Origin: Pseudodesulfovibrio tunisiensis
GTDB lineage: Bacteria; Desulfobacterota; Desulfovibrionia; Desulfovibrionales; Desulfovibrionaceae
Reading direction: 5' to 3'
DNA length: 64,000 bases
Assembly (NCBI RefSeq): GCF_022809775.1
Contig: NZ_CP094380.1
Coordinates: 744,001-808,000 of the forward strand
The position numbers were made by a program, and so were the translations under genes. The notes beneath the pieces were generated by a model. That model did not search any database. It saw nothing but the letters and a program-made list of their open reading frames with translations, and was not told the origin of the DNA. Positions 44,286 to 53,634 of the stretch are shown piece after piece (the first letter of the stretch is position 1; each line of letters begins with the position of its first letter).

Positions 44286-45173
44286 TTACAATAGACCAGC
44301 GTCTTTGAGCACTTTTTCCAGTTTGGGTTTGTTCTCGGAACGCAGGTTGACCAGAGGAAGACGAAAATCCTCGGAGGAAAAGATGCCTTTCATGTACAGG
44401 GCGGTCTTCACGGGAATGGGATTGGTCTCCATGAACATGGCACGACTGACCGGGGCCAGCTTGAGGCTCAGGTCAAGAGCGGTTTCCATGTCGCGTTCTT
44501 CCCATGCCTTGCACAGACCGGCCATTTCCCCGGGCATGATGTTGGACACCACGGAAATGACGCCACGTCCGCCCACGGACAGCAGGGGCAGCACGGTGAA
44601 GTCGTCGCCGGAAAGCAGGGTGAAGTCCTTGCCACATTCCTCCACGACCTGAGCTGCCTGGATCATGTTGCCAGTGGCTTCCTTGACGCCGATGACGTCG
44701 GGAACCGCATCCACAATGCGTTTCAAATCCTTGGGAAGCAGATTCAGGCCGGTACGCCCGGGAACATTGTACACGACGATGGGGAAGGGGACTTCCTCGG
44801 AAATCGCCTTGAAATGGGCAATAAGGCCGTCAGGAGTGGGTTTGTTGTAATACGGCGTGATCTGCAATGCACCGTCGGCCCCGGCCTCCTTGGCAAGGCG
44901 GGTCAGATACACGGCTTCACGGGTGTTGTTGGAACCGGCTCCGGCAATGACCGGCACCCGGCCCTTGGCCTGTTCCACGCAAATGCGGATGACACGTCCC
45001 TGTTCGTCGTGGTCCAGGGTAGCGGCTTCGCCCGTGGTTCCGCAGGGAACGAGCCCGTCGATGCCTTGCTCGATCTGCCATTCGATGAACGCGCGATAGG
45101 CTTCCTCGTCAACTTCACCGTTCTTGAACGGCGTTGACAGAGCTGTTAGCGCTCCTCGCAATTCCATAGTCAT
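44286..45173 (-). CDS. dapA: 4-hydroxy-tetrahydrodipicolinate synthase
   Basis: 295 aa class-I aldolase barrel. GTTGEAATL (45-53) is the substrate motif, YNVPGR gives Tyr135, and GVKEATGN gives the Schiff-base Lys164. It condenses pyruvate with aspartate semialdehyde for lysine and diaminopimelate. GGAGGAGATG precedes the ATG. Two tandem terminators follow. Confidence 0.96.
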   Translation of the reverse strand: MTMELRGALTALSTPFKNGEVDEEAYRAFIEWQIEQGIDGLVPCGTTGEAATLDHDEQGRVIRICVEQAKGRVPVIAGAGSNNTREAVYLTRLAKEAGADGALQITPYYNKPTPDGLIAHFKAISEEVPFPIVVYNVPGRTGLNLLPKDLKRIVDAVPDVIGVKEATGNMIQAAQVVEECGKDFTLLSGDDFTVLPLLSVGGRGVISVVSNIMPGEMAGLCKAWEERDMETALDLSLKLAPVSRAMFMETNPIPVKTALYMKGIFSSEDFRLPLVNLRSENKPKLEKVLKDAGLL

Positions 45174-45210
45174 CTCCTCCTAAGCATGATGTTATCCCGA
45201 AGGAGCGTCT

Positions 45211-46068
45211 CTATGGGAGGATGGCACTCACTTCGGGGTTGTCCGCAATATTGTCGCGCAGTCCCACGGCCTTTACTGAAACCGTATCCAGGTTGTTCCA
45301 CTTGAAATCCGGATTCGGCCCCGGAAGCGCGCTTACGCGAATTTCACTGACAGTACGTCCCTTGTCGTAGGGGCGGACCCAAATGCAGTTGCCCGCATTG
45401 TTCAATCGGCCGTTGACACCGCTGCCTCTGCCGCTTCCCAGCAGGATGTGGGGCATGTCGTCGGACGAACCAGCGAGATATTCGCGTTCGCCGATCCACC
45501 CCCAGTCGCTCATGCCTATCAGCAGATCGACCTTGGAGCGATGCTCCCTGACCTGAAACCGTACTTTTTTCAAAAGAGCAGAGGATGGGACTTCGTCATC
45601 CCCACGGAGTTCCGGATATCTCAGAAAGCCGATCCGTTTTCCCGAGGGGAGAACCACTGTCGTGAAAGGGTGATCCTCTGCGGAATGCCAGGCGCCGTCA
45701 AGACCAATCCCAGCATCCCGCAAGGCGTCAGTTTCCGCCTCGGCCAAAAGCCCGAGGTCATACTTCATGAAATTCAGGGCTTTTGCAAGGGCAGAAAGAG
45801 AGGCCGGTTCCGGAACCGGACCGGCCTTGTGCATGAATTCAAAACCGCCGCCAACTCTCAACGTAGGCGAATCCGCTTCATGCTCCATGAAATAGGTGGC
45901 CCGCCGGGCCACACCTCCCAAGGTTTTTCCGCCTCAGGAGGGGCATGGGCGAAGCGTCCCAAAGGTGTTCGCCGTGTAGAGTATGGTCAGCAACGGGGTA
46001 TCGCCCGCTCTGGCCGATGCTGCGCAAAACAGCACGGCCAGCAGCAGGCTGAAAAATATCCGTCGCAT
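45211..46068 (-). CDS. Exported UshA-like protein, probable selenoprotein (in-frame TGA at codon 45)
   Basis: From ATG 46068 the frame gives a signal peptide (1-21), ILYTANTFG, then RPCPS followed by TGA (45934-45936), GGKTLGG and an open frame to 45211, total 285 residues if TGA is read. The TGA sits where a CxxC partner Cys would be expected, giving CPS-Sec. A SECIS-like hairpin starts about 18 nt downstream. The rest resembles UshA/5'-nucleotidase metallophosphatases, but their metal motifs are degraded (ANTFG for NDIHG; GSGRG for GGHSH), so catalysis is doubtful and a redox or binding role likelier. Without recoding only a TTG-start fragment (45921) remains. It begins 1 bp after the HU/IHF gene. 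Confidence 0.65.
45895..45915 (-). promoter_or_regulatory. Candidate bacterial SECIS hairpin
   Basis: On the minus strand GGTGTGGCCC-GGC-GGGCCACC folds with 6 GC-rich pairs, a 2-nt bulge and 2 more pairs. The 3-nt loop starts with G and begins 29 nt after the TGA. bSECIS elements need a small loop with a G in its first two positions about 16-37 nt from the UGA, so spacing and loop both fit. Confidence 0.55.
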
Positions 46069-46069
46069 T

Positions 46070-46345
46070 CTAGTTGTTGATGTATTCCTTCAATTCCTTG
46101 CCGGGGCGGAAGAAGGGCAGCTTTTTGGGCTGAACCTGAACCACGTCTCCGGTCTTGGGATTACGGCCGACATAGCCTTCGTAATCCTTGATCTTGAAGC
46201 TGCCAAAGCCGCGAATTTCCACACGGTCGCCGCGAAGGAGCGCTTCCTTGATGGAATCGACGAAGGCTCCTACCACCTTGGTGGCTTCGTCCACATGGAT
46301 TTTCCTCTTTTCTGCCAGAGCCTTGATCAATTCACTTTTGTTCAT
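46070..46345 (-). CDS. HU/IHF-family DNA-binding protein
   Basis: 91 aa from ATG 46345 (MNKSELIKALAE), with a purine-rich GAGGGGGAAACC ahead; the 21-residue extension is rejected. It contains the DNA-bending arm GFGSFKIKDYEG..GRNPKTGD and ends at KELKEYINN. It is IHF-beta/HU-like. It is a different paralogue from the HU at 59176. The TAG stop is 1 bp from the start of the UshA-like protein. Confidence 0.9.
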   Translation of the reverse strand: MNKSELIKALAEKRKIHVDEATKVVGAFVDSIKEALLRGDRVEIRGFGSFKIKDYEGYVGRNPKTGDVVQVQPKKLPFFRPGKELKEYINN

Positions 46346-46479
46346 GGTTTCCCCCTCTGAGAGATGTGGTTGAACCAGATCGAATTCGAGCCGAAAGGGC
46401 CAACGCAATTGGTTCTGGACCTATATTCTCACTAACTATGCCGAAAAATGGTGCTTTTCGTCAACTATTAAATTGCGGT

Positions 46480-47304
46480 TCACATTTCGGGAAAATCCCG
46501 GAGAATCGGCCGTCTGGAAATGCGGTCCCTGTTGTCTTCCCGGTACCGGAGAAGTCGCTTTGCCAGCGCTCGAATATCCTTGCTGGCCGGACAGTTAGGC
46601 GCGAATTTCAACAGGGGGGTCTGGTGGCGCACGGATTCAATCACCGTGGAATCCTGACGGATATAGCCGAGATTCGTGACCGTGATATCCAGAAAGTTTT
46701 TGCAGGCGGCGGCCAACCGTTCGAAGGTGACCTTGGCTTCATTCCGGGTTGCGGCCTGATTCACGAGAATCAGAAAATCGCGAACCTTGTGCTGCGAGGA
46801 CAAGACCTTGATCATGGCATAACTGTCGGTCATGGAGGTCGGCTCCGGGGTCACGACCATGATGCGCAACTGGGTGAGGGCCGCGAAGGAGAGCACGGTC
46901 CTGCTGATGCCCGCGCCGAGGTCGAGAATCAGGAAATCGTAATCCCCGGCCATGCCCGTAAGCTTGTGGATGATGATGTCCTGCATGTCCTCGTCCATCT
47001 CCACGAGTTCGGGCACGCCGCTTGTGGCGGGCAGAATGTCCAGACCTCCGTCGGGTTCGATGGGAACCAGCACATCCTCGGCGGAAACGCCGGTCTGCAG
47101 CAGATCCTGAAGATTCTTGTCCGGGGAAATTCCCAGCAACACGTCGAGATTGGCAAGGCCCAGATCACAATCCATGAGCATGGAGGACTGTTCGGCCTCA
47201 CGTAGGGCATAGCCGAGATTCAGCACGATATTGGTTTTGCCCACACCGCCCTTGCCGCTCATGATGGACAGGCTCAGTGTCTTGTTCTGATTGATCATAT
47301 CCAC
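46480..47304 (-). CDS. MinD/ParA-family ATPase, FleN/YlxH-like
   Basis: 274 aa. A deviant Walker A MSGKGGVGKTN (15-25), DCDLGLANLDVLLG and FLILDLGAG mark the MinD/FleN branch. FleN-type ATPases set flagellar number; the ANLDVLLGI segment is typical of these. No flagellar gene is beside it, so the name is a family-level call. It lies 6 bp after the GGDEF gene on the same strand. Confidence 0.82.
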   Translation of the reverse strand: MDMINQNKTLSLSIMSGKGGVGKTNIVLNLGYALREAEQSSMLMDCDLGLANLDVLLGISPDKNLQDLLQTGVSAEDVLVPIEPDGGLDILPATSGVPELVEMDEDMQDIIIHKLTGMAGDYDFLILDLGAGISRTVLSFAALTQLRIMVVTPEPTSMTDSYAMIKVLSSQHKVRDFLILVNQAATRNEAKVTFERLAAACKNFLDITVTNLGYIRQDSTVIESVRHQTPLLKFAPNCPASKDIRALAKRLLRYREDNRDRISRRPILRDFPEM

Positions 47305-47310
47305 GCTCCG

Positions 47311-48165
47311 CTACTTGGAACCGAAAAGAAATTGCTTTTCATCGGCATGAACCAGAGTTTCCTTGGGTACCATGTCGACAAAGGGAAGTCTCGACACCTC
47401 CAGACGATTCTTGCCCGCCCGCTTGGCTTCGTAAAGAGCCTGATCCGCCAGCTCGATGAATTCGGCGGTGGAGAGATCCACGGCCCCCTTGTAGCAGGTC
47501 AGGCCTATGGAACAGGTCACGTTGAAAGCTCCCTGAGGAGAGTCGAAGCGAATGCTGCCGAGTTGATTTCGCACGCGGTTCAGCATCTGCTTGGCTTTCA
47601 CGGTTCCGGCTCCGGCCAGAAGCAGGGTGAACTCCTCACCGCCGATGCGGGCGGCAAGATCATAGGCACGAGTCGTTGAATCCAGGCATTCGGCAAACTG
47701 CTTCAACACTTCATCGCCCTTGGGGTGCCCGTAGGTGTCGTTGATATGCTTGAAATCGTCCAGATCGAGAATGGCCAGGGACAAGGGTGCATTTGTCCGT
47801 TTGGTCCGCTCGATTTCGATTTCCAGCGTTCTGTCAAAAGCTCTTCGATTGGCCAAGCCGGTCAGGGGATCGTGCTCGGTCTGGTAGGCCAACCGTTCGA
47901 GTATTTCCTGAAACTGCCGCAGATGCGGATAGGCGTTTCCGTCTATGGGCAGGGTGAGCCAGCCGGAAAAATCATGCTTTTTGGCAAGATCAACCCAGTC
48001 ATCTGGACTGACGCCCTGAAAAAGACGAAAGACCCAGATGGCGTTGTCCCCATTGCCGATGGCTCCGCATTCTTCGGAGAGATTGCAGAGTTCGGTCTGG
48101 AGGTTGGCGAGCTCCCTGGCGATTCCGGATTCGGAAAAAAGGCTATTTCGGCTTTCCTTGGGCAT
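47311..48165 (-). CDS. GGDEF-domain diguanylate cyclase
   Basis: 284 aa from ATG 48165, which overlaps the prfB end by 23 bp; the longer frame is rejected because it lies inside prfB. The N-terminal 100 residues are an unassigned soluble sensor-like region. GGDEF follows: DPLTGLANRRAFD, DDFKHINDTYGH and RIGGEEF (intact active loop). It has no membrane segment. It would make cyclic-di-GMP; it is translationally coupled to release factor 2 by overlap. Confidence 0.85.
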   Translation of the reverse strand: MPKESRNSLFSESGIARELANLQTELCNLSEECGAIGNGDNAIWVFRLFQGVSPDDWVDLAKKHDFSGWLTLPIDGNAYPHLRQFQEILERLAYQTEHDPLTGLANRRAFDRTLEIEIERTKRTNAPLSLAILDLDDFKHINDTYGHPKGDEVLKQFAECLDSTTRAYDLAARIGGEEFTLLLAGAGTVKAKQMLNRVRNQLGSIRFDSPQGAFNVTCSIGLTCYKGAVDLSTAEFIELADQALYEAKRAGKNRLEVSRLPFVDMVPKETLVHADEKQFLFGSK

Positions 48166-49262
48166 GGAGGTACAATAGATAGTTTCTGATGAGTTCGTCC
48201 AGACTTCCGTCCAGAACGGCATCGACATTGCCGTCCTCGGCATTGGTCCGGTGGTCTTTGACCAGCCGATACGGTTGCAGGGTATACGTCCGTATCTGGC
48301 TGCCCCAGGCAATGGCTTCCTTGGACTGATAGTCGGTTCTGCGGCTTTCCTCCTGCCTTTTCAGCTCCTGTTCGTAGAGCCGGGCCTTGAGGATGCGCAT
48401 GGCCGTCTGCTTGTTTCGAATCTGCGACTTTTCGTTCTGGCACTGGACCACGATTCCGCTGGGTTCATGCGTGATGCGCACGGCGGAGTTGGTCTTGTTC
48501 ACATGCTGACCGCCCGGACCGCTGGCCCGGTACACGTCGACGCGCAAATCCTCTTCGCGGACCTCGATTTCAATGTCTTCGTCCATGTCGGGGTAGACAT
48601 CCACCGAAGAAAACGACGTGTGCCTTCGACCCGAGGAGTCGAACGGAGACATGCGAATCAGACGATGAACACCTGCCTCGCCCTTGAGCAGACCGTAGGC
48701 ATACAATCCCTCGATCTGAATGGTCACGGACTTGACGCCCGCTTCCTCGCCGGGCTGGTAATCAAGCTGCTTTACCTTGAATCCCCGTCGTTCCGCATAA
48801 CGCATGTACATGCGCAAGAGCATTTCCGCCCAGTCCTGAGACTCGACGCCGCCAGCTCCCGGATGAATTTCCAGAATGGCATTGGACCGATCATGCTCGA
48901 ATGCGAACATGGCGGCCATTTCCGTGCCGTGCAGGTGCTTCCTGAAGACAGCGAGTTGATCATTCAGAGCGGAAAGGGCGTCCTCGCTCTGATCATCGTG
49001 GGCAAGTTCAAGCCATGCCTCAAGATCTTCCTTGGCTCCGGCAAGCCCATCGTACATTTCCAGCTTGGTCGCAAGCTGACTCTTTTCCTTGAGGACAGGA
49101 GTCAGTTCTTCGGGCTTGTCCCAGGCTCCGGGCTTGGAAAATTCCTTTTCTATCTCATCGAGGCGGGATTTGGTCTCGGAATAGTCAAAGACGCCCCCAG
49201 AGCGTCTCGAATTTTTTCAGAAGGTCGGCGGATGCCAGTTTCAAGTCTTGGTATTCTTGCAT
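48143..49262 (-). CDS. prfB: Peptide chain release factor 2 with programmed +1 frameshift
   Basis: The ATG at 49262 opens a 25-codon first frame ending CGT CTT TGA C, the classical RF2 recoding signal, with a Shine-Dalgarno-like GGGGG just upstream. Shifting +1 at TGA 49185-49187 joins it to the second frame, giving 372 aa. The second part has the SPF tripeptide loop (MSPFDSS region) for UGA/UAA recognition and GGQHVNKT for peptide release. RF2 ends translation at UGA, so in a selenoprotein-making cell it competes with Sec insertion. Confidence 0.95.
49182..49198 (-). promoter_or_regulatory. prfB autoregulatory frameshift site
   Basis: GGGGGCGTCTTTGAC on the minus strand: an internal SD-like G run, then CUU and UGA C. 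When RF2 is scarce, ribosomes slip +1 at CUU and make the full protein. Confidence 0.93.
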
Positions 49263-49265
49263 AAA

Positions 49266-50777
49266 TTATCTCTTTCTCGCGATATGCTCACGCCTCACCA
49301 CAAAGGCGACTCCCAAAAGAGCGGCCAAGGGAATCCCCCAAGCCAGCGTGGGGCAAGTGTGGTGGAATATTGTTTTTTCGTCAATGGCTTTCACCCGGAT
49401 GTTCAGAAACTCTTCCGTGAACATGCCCGAGCGCGCCGTAATGCGGCCATGGGGGTCGATGGCTGCGGAAATGCCTGTGTTGGTGGACCTTGCCAGCCAA
49501 CGGCCCTGCTCAACAGCGCGAAGAGTCGCCAGAGACAGGTGCTGCATGGGGGCGGAAGTTCGGCCGAACCATGCGTCGTTGCTGATGTTCACCAGCACGG
49601 TCGCTCCCTGCGCAACCTGTTTCTGCGCCAGCTCCGGGAAAATGGCTTCGTAGCAGATGAGCGTGCCGAGAGCCGCCTTTCCCACGGACAGCGGTGCGGA
49701 GGTCTTTCCCGGCACGAAATCCCCGGCAGCCTGAACCAGCTTGCCAAAGGGCAGCCACTCCTCGAACGGCATGTATTCGCCAAAGGGAACCAGATGTTCC
49801 TTGTCGTAATACTCGCGAATGCGACCATCCCGGGAAACCAGTGCGGCCCGGTTGAACAGGACATAGTCGCGCGTTTGCGGGTTGGTCATTTCATAGGCCG
49901 GGGTGCCAGTCAGCACGGCCACGGAGGATTCCCGGACAAATTTCCGCACCACCTCCGAAAGCCGTGTACGCTCCTGAAGATAGAACGGCATGGCGGTTTC
50001 CGGCCAGATGGCCAGCTCCGGGGCTGCTTCCTGTTCGGCCTTGCGGGTCAGGCCGATGTATTTTTCAACGGTATCGACCTGAAACCTGCCATCCCATTTC
50101 CGGCTCTGATCGACATTGCCCTGAATCAGGGCAATGTCGATTTCGGGGCCGTCCGGCAGCGGCTGCTGCAATCGAAACAGGCCGAATCCGGCAACCAGGA
50201 TTGCCATGAACACGGCCAGTGCAAGCGAGGAACGATACGTGGAACAAAGCAGGAGACTGACGGCCAGCACAACGAATATGCCGGAAAGACCGTATGCCCC
50301 GACAATGGAAGCAAGCTGGATTGCAGCGGGCCACGGCGTGAATGCCGAAGCAAGGTTCATCCACGGGAATCCCGTGAACAGCGTGCCGCAGAGGATTTCC
50401 AGGGCGGCCCAGACAAGACCGGCCAGCAAACAGAGAATCGCGCCGGAAACATGCTTTCCGGCCACGTGCATGAATGCGGAAAACGCGCCGTAGTACATGC
50501 CGAGCACCGCTCCCACCAGCATGGGGCAGGGCAAGGCCAGCAAAAACGGGAAATTGCCATACTGGCTGACGGGAATGACCATCCAGTACAGACAGCCGGT
50601 TGCCGCCAATGTCCCTGCCAGCCATCCGAAACGAAACGCCTTTCTGGCGGAAGTGGCACGAAAACCGATCCAGGCAAGTCCGAGAGGCAAGCCGAGCGCA
50701 GCCAGAGGAAACTGGAATACCGGGTTGGCAAATCCGGCCCAGGCTCCGAACATGGCAATCAGAATGAGATACGACAC
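49266..50777 (-). CDS. lnt: Apolipoprotein N-acyltransferase
   Basis: 503 aa. Seven or so membrane helices (1-200) are followed by a nitrilase-fold domain with WPETAMPFY (Glu), a GEYMPFEE loop, and TLICYEAIFPE with the Cys nucleophile. It N-acylates lipoproteins in the inner membrane. It lies 4 bp after the CorC-like gene and 3 bp before prfB on the minus strand. Confidence 0.94.
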   Translation of the reverse strand: MSYLILIAMFGAWAGFANPVFQFPLAALGLPLGLAWIGFRATSARKAFRFGWLAGTLAATGCLYWMVIPVSQYGNFPFLLALPCPMLVGAVLGMYYGAFSAFMHVAGKHVSGAILCLLAGLVWAALEILCGTLFTGFPWMNLASAFTPWPAAIQLASIVGAYGLSGIFVVLAVSLLLCSTYRSSLALAVFMAILVAGFGLFRLQQPLPDGPEIDIALIQGNVDQSRKWDGRFQVDTVEKYIGLTRKAEQEAAPELAIWPETAMPFYLQERTRLSEVVRKFVRESSVAVLTGTPAYEMTNPQTRDYVLFNRAALVSRDGRIREYYDKEHLVPFGEYMPFEEWLPFGKLVQAAGDFVPGKTSAPLSVGKAALGTLICYEAIFPELAQKQVAQGATVLVNISNDAWFGRTSAPMQHLSLATLRAVEQGRWLARSTNTGISAAIDPHGRITARSGMFTEEFLNIRVKAIDEKTIFHHTCPTLAWGIPLAALLGVAFVVRREHIARKR

Positions 50778-50781
50778 GAAT

Positions 50782-51618
50782 CTATTCGGCGGGAGTTTGC
50801 GATTCAGGTGCCTGTTCCAGACGAATGGACCATATCTGGCGTTCGTCCGCTTCCAGAACAGTGAATTTCATGTTGTCGATCATGAAGCATTCCCCGGCAT
50901 GGGGAATGCGGCCAGCCATGGCGGCAAGATAGCCGCCTATGGAATCCACTTCCTCGGATTCCAGTTCCAGAGCGCATTTTTCGCACAGGTCCTCAAGGGT
51001 GACGCGGCCGGAAACCGTGAGCGAACCATCCTTGTTGACCACGAATTCATCGGGACGTTCCTCATCATATTCATCGGCAATTTCGCCGACGATTTCCTCG
51101 AGCACGTCCTCCATGGTCACCAGTCCGGCGGTTCCACCGTATTCGTCCTGCACAATGGCCATGTGAATCTTGTTTTTCTTGAATCGGGACAGCACCATGT
51201 CCAGACTCATGTCCTCGGGAACGAAATAGGGAGGCCGCATGTAGCTTGAGGCCGGGGCAGCGCCCATGCCGCGCAAGAGCGGCTCAAGCAGATCCTTGGC
51301 ATGCACCTGGCCGATGATGCGGTCCTTGGTTTCCTCGAAAAGAGGAATGCGGGAATGGGCGCCCAGGGAAAAGATGATCCGGGCGACGTCTTCGACGGAA
51401 CTGTGATTTTCCGCACAGACCATGTCCGTTCTGGGGACCATGATTTCGGAAACCTCTTTCTCGTCGAGATCGAGAATGTTGAGGAGCATGGAGACTTCGT
51501 CCTTCTCCAATTCCCCCTCTTCTTCTGCTTCAAGAATGTGTTCTTCGAGCGGATGCCCGTTGGAACCGAATAATTTTTTGAAGATGTTTTTGAATCGACT
51601 GCCGGGGACCTCGTCCAA
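50782..51618 (-). CDS. CorC/HlyC-type CBS-domain protein
   Basis: 278 aa soluble protein. An acidic N-terminal helix contains VSEIMVPRTDM, then two CBS domains (about 60-185) and a CorC_HlyC domain (about 195-270) with VDSIGGYLAAMAGRIP. Proteins of this type influence magnesium/cobalt efflux. It has no DUF21 membrane part, so it corresponds to CorC/YbeX. YbeX-lnt adjacency is conserved in many proteobacteria. Confidence 0.88.
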   Translation of the reverse strand: MDEVPGSRFKNIFKKLFGSNGHPLEEHILEAEEEGELEKDEVSMLLNILDLDEKEVSEIMVPRTDMVCAENHSSVEDVARIIFSLGAHSRIPLFEETKDRIIGQVHAKDLLEPLLRGMGAAPASSYMRPPYFVPEDMSLDMVLSRFKKNKIHMAIVQDEYGGTAGLVTMEDVLEEIVGEIADEYDEERPDEFVVNKDGSLTVSGRVTLEDLCEKCALELESEEVDSIGGYLAAMAGRIPHAGECFMIDNMKFTVLEADERQIWSIRLEQAPESQTPAE

Positions 51619-51738
51619 TTTCTGCTCCCTTGCATGAATGTTGATGAAAGCCGATTCGAATCCAAAGTGTGGATTCGTCGTTTTTCCATTATCTAAGCGG
51701 GGTAGGGGAGCCTGTCAACAAAAGAACGACGGTCGGCC

Positions 51739-53622
51739 TTACAGAAGACCAAGTTTCTTCAAATGAATCTCCAGAGAAGAAACAGCGGCAGGAGTCACGC
51801 CGGAAATTCGACTGGCCTGCCCAAGTGTCATGGGCTGGACTTTGGACAGCTTTTCCACGGCTTCGCGCGTCAGACCGGCCACTTCGGCATAGTCCAGGTC
51901 CGAAGGAAGCGGCGTGCCCTCCATGTCCTGAAACTTGGCGACAAGGTCTTCCTGACGCTTGAGATACCCTTCATAGCGAATCTGGGTTTCCGCCTCGCGC
52001 AATACGTCCTCGTCCATTTCCGCCAGCATGGGACAGAACGGCGTCAAGGCCTCGATGGTCATCTGCGGCTGACGCAGCAGGGCGGCCAGTTCAACGGCCT
52101 TGCCCGGAATCGATGCACCAATGTCGGCAAGCATGTCACGCGTGGACGCGTCCGGCCGGATGGTGATCGAATGCATGGCCTCCAGCACCTGTTCCAGATT
52201 GCGTTTTTTTGCCGTGAACATGTTCCACTGATCGTCATCGACCATGCCGAGCTTCCGGCCCGTCTCGGTAAGACGCAGGTCCGCATTGCCCTCGCGAAGC
52301 AGCAGACGGTATTCGGCCCGGGAAGTGAACATGCGATACGGCTCGTTGGTTCCCTTGGTGACCAGATCATCCACGAGCACGGCCATGTAGGCCTGATCGC
52401 GGGTGAGCAGAAAAGGCGATTCCCCGGCAATGGAACGGCAGGCGTTGACTGCAGCCCACATGCCTTGCGCTGCGGCCTCCTCGTATCCGGAAGTTCCATT
52501 GATCTGTCCGGCCAGATACAGACCGGGCAGCACCTTGGTTTCCAGAGTCGGGCGAAGCTGGGTCGGCTGGGCATAATCATATTCGATGGCATACCCGGGC
52601 CGAACGATCTGGGCGTGCTCCAATCCCACGATGGCATGAATCATCCGCTTCTGGATATCCAGAGGCAGACTGGTGGGAATGCCGTTCGGATAGACTTCGG
52701 GATGGTCCAGTCCTTCAGGCTCGATGAAGACCTGATGCCGATCCTTTTCCGGAAAACGGGCGACCTTGTCCTCGATGGATGGACAATACCGCGCTCCGGT
52801 TCCCTCGATTATGCCCGTGAACATGGGGGACCGGCTGAAGCCTTCCCGGATGGCAGCATGCGCTTCGGGATTGGTATAGGTCAGGTAGCAGGGCAACTGC
52901 GGCAGGGGCACGGTTCGATTTCGAAAGCTGAAGGGCTTGGGCGGGGTATCGCCGGGCTGTTCCTCCAGTTTGTCGAAATCGATGCTTGCCCGCAGCAGTC
53001 GGGGCGTTGTTCCGGTCTTGAGACGTCCCAGAGTCAGACCTATCTCCCGCAGACTGTCGCTCAGGGAGTTGGATGCGGGATCGCCGAGGCGCCCGCCGCT
53101 GAAATGATCCAGCCCCACATGGATGAGTCCCTTGAGAAAAGTCCCGGTGGTCAGAAGCACGGCGCGCGAGGCAAAGACTTCTCCCAGATCCGTGGTGACT
53201 CCGGCGGCCCTGCCGTCCTTGGTGATCACGGATTTGGCCGTGTCCTGAAAGACCCAGAGATTATCCTGGGAAAATATGGACTGCTGCACGACGCGCATGT
53301 ACTCGGCTCGATCGATCTGCGCGCGAGAGGCACGCACGGCCGGTCCTTTCCGGGTGTTCAGGGTGCGAAACTGAATGCCCGCAGCATCGGCCCAGAGTCC
53401 CATCATGCCCCCCAGAGCGTCCATCTCCCTGACCATATGTCCCTTGGCAAGGCCGCCTATGGCGGGATTGCAGGACAGATGTCCAATGCGGTCGACATTG
53501 ATGGTCAACAGCAAGGTGGAGAAGCCCATGCGGGCCGAGGCCATGGCGGCTTCGCAACCGGCATGGCCAGCGCCCACCACGATCAGGTCGAACAATTCGG
53601 GAAACCGGGCTTTCTGCTGCAT
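51739..53622 (-). CDS. mnmG: tRNA U34 carboxymethylaminomethyl-modifying enzyme
   Basis: 627 aa, the usual length. [12 protein letters not shown] (15-26) binds [36 protein letters not shown] and [12 protein letters not shown] are family blocks; a helical MnmE-binding C-terminus closes it. With MnmE it modifies the wobble uridine of several tRNAs. It follows the M20 gene by 12 bp. No terminator seen in the 120 bp after it. Confidence 0.97.
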   Translation of the reverse strand: MQQKARFPELFDLIVVGAGHAGCEAAMASARMGFSTLLLTINVDRIGHLSCNPAIGGLAKGHMVREMDALGGMMGLWADAAGIQFRTLNTRKGPAVRASRAQIDRAEYMRVVQQSIFSQDNLWVFQDTAKSVITKDGRAAGVTTDLGEVFASRAVLLTTGTFLKGLIHVGLDHFSGGRLGDPASNSLSDSLREIGLTLGRLKTGTTPRLLRASIDFDKLEEQPGDTPPKPFSFRNRTVPLPQLPCYLTYTNPEAHAAIREGFSRSPMFTGIIEGTGARYCPSIEDKVARFPEKDRHQVFIEPEGLDHPEVYPNGIPTSLPLDIQKRMIHAIVGLEHAQIVRPGYAIEYDYAQPTQLRPTLETKVLPGLYLAGQINGTSGYEEAAAQGMWAAVNACRSIAGESPFLLTRDQAYMAVLVDDLVTKGTNEPYRMFTSRAEYRLLLREGNADLRLTETGRKLGMVDDDQWNMFTAKKRNLEQVLEAMHSITIRPDASTRDMLADIGASIPGKAVELAALLRQPQMTIEALTPFCPMLAEMDEDVLREAETQIRYEGYLKRQEDLVAKFQDMEGTPLPSDLDYAEVAGLTREAVEKLSKVQPMTLGQASRISGVTPAAVSSLEIHLKKLGLL

Positions 53623-53634
53623 GATCGATTCCGG

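Noticed and set aside
49248..50864. 538-aa + strand frame
   Set aside because: Antisense to lnt, with low-complexity His/Gln/Gly composition and no recognisable domain.
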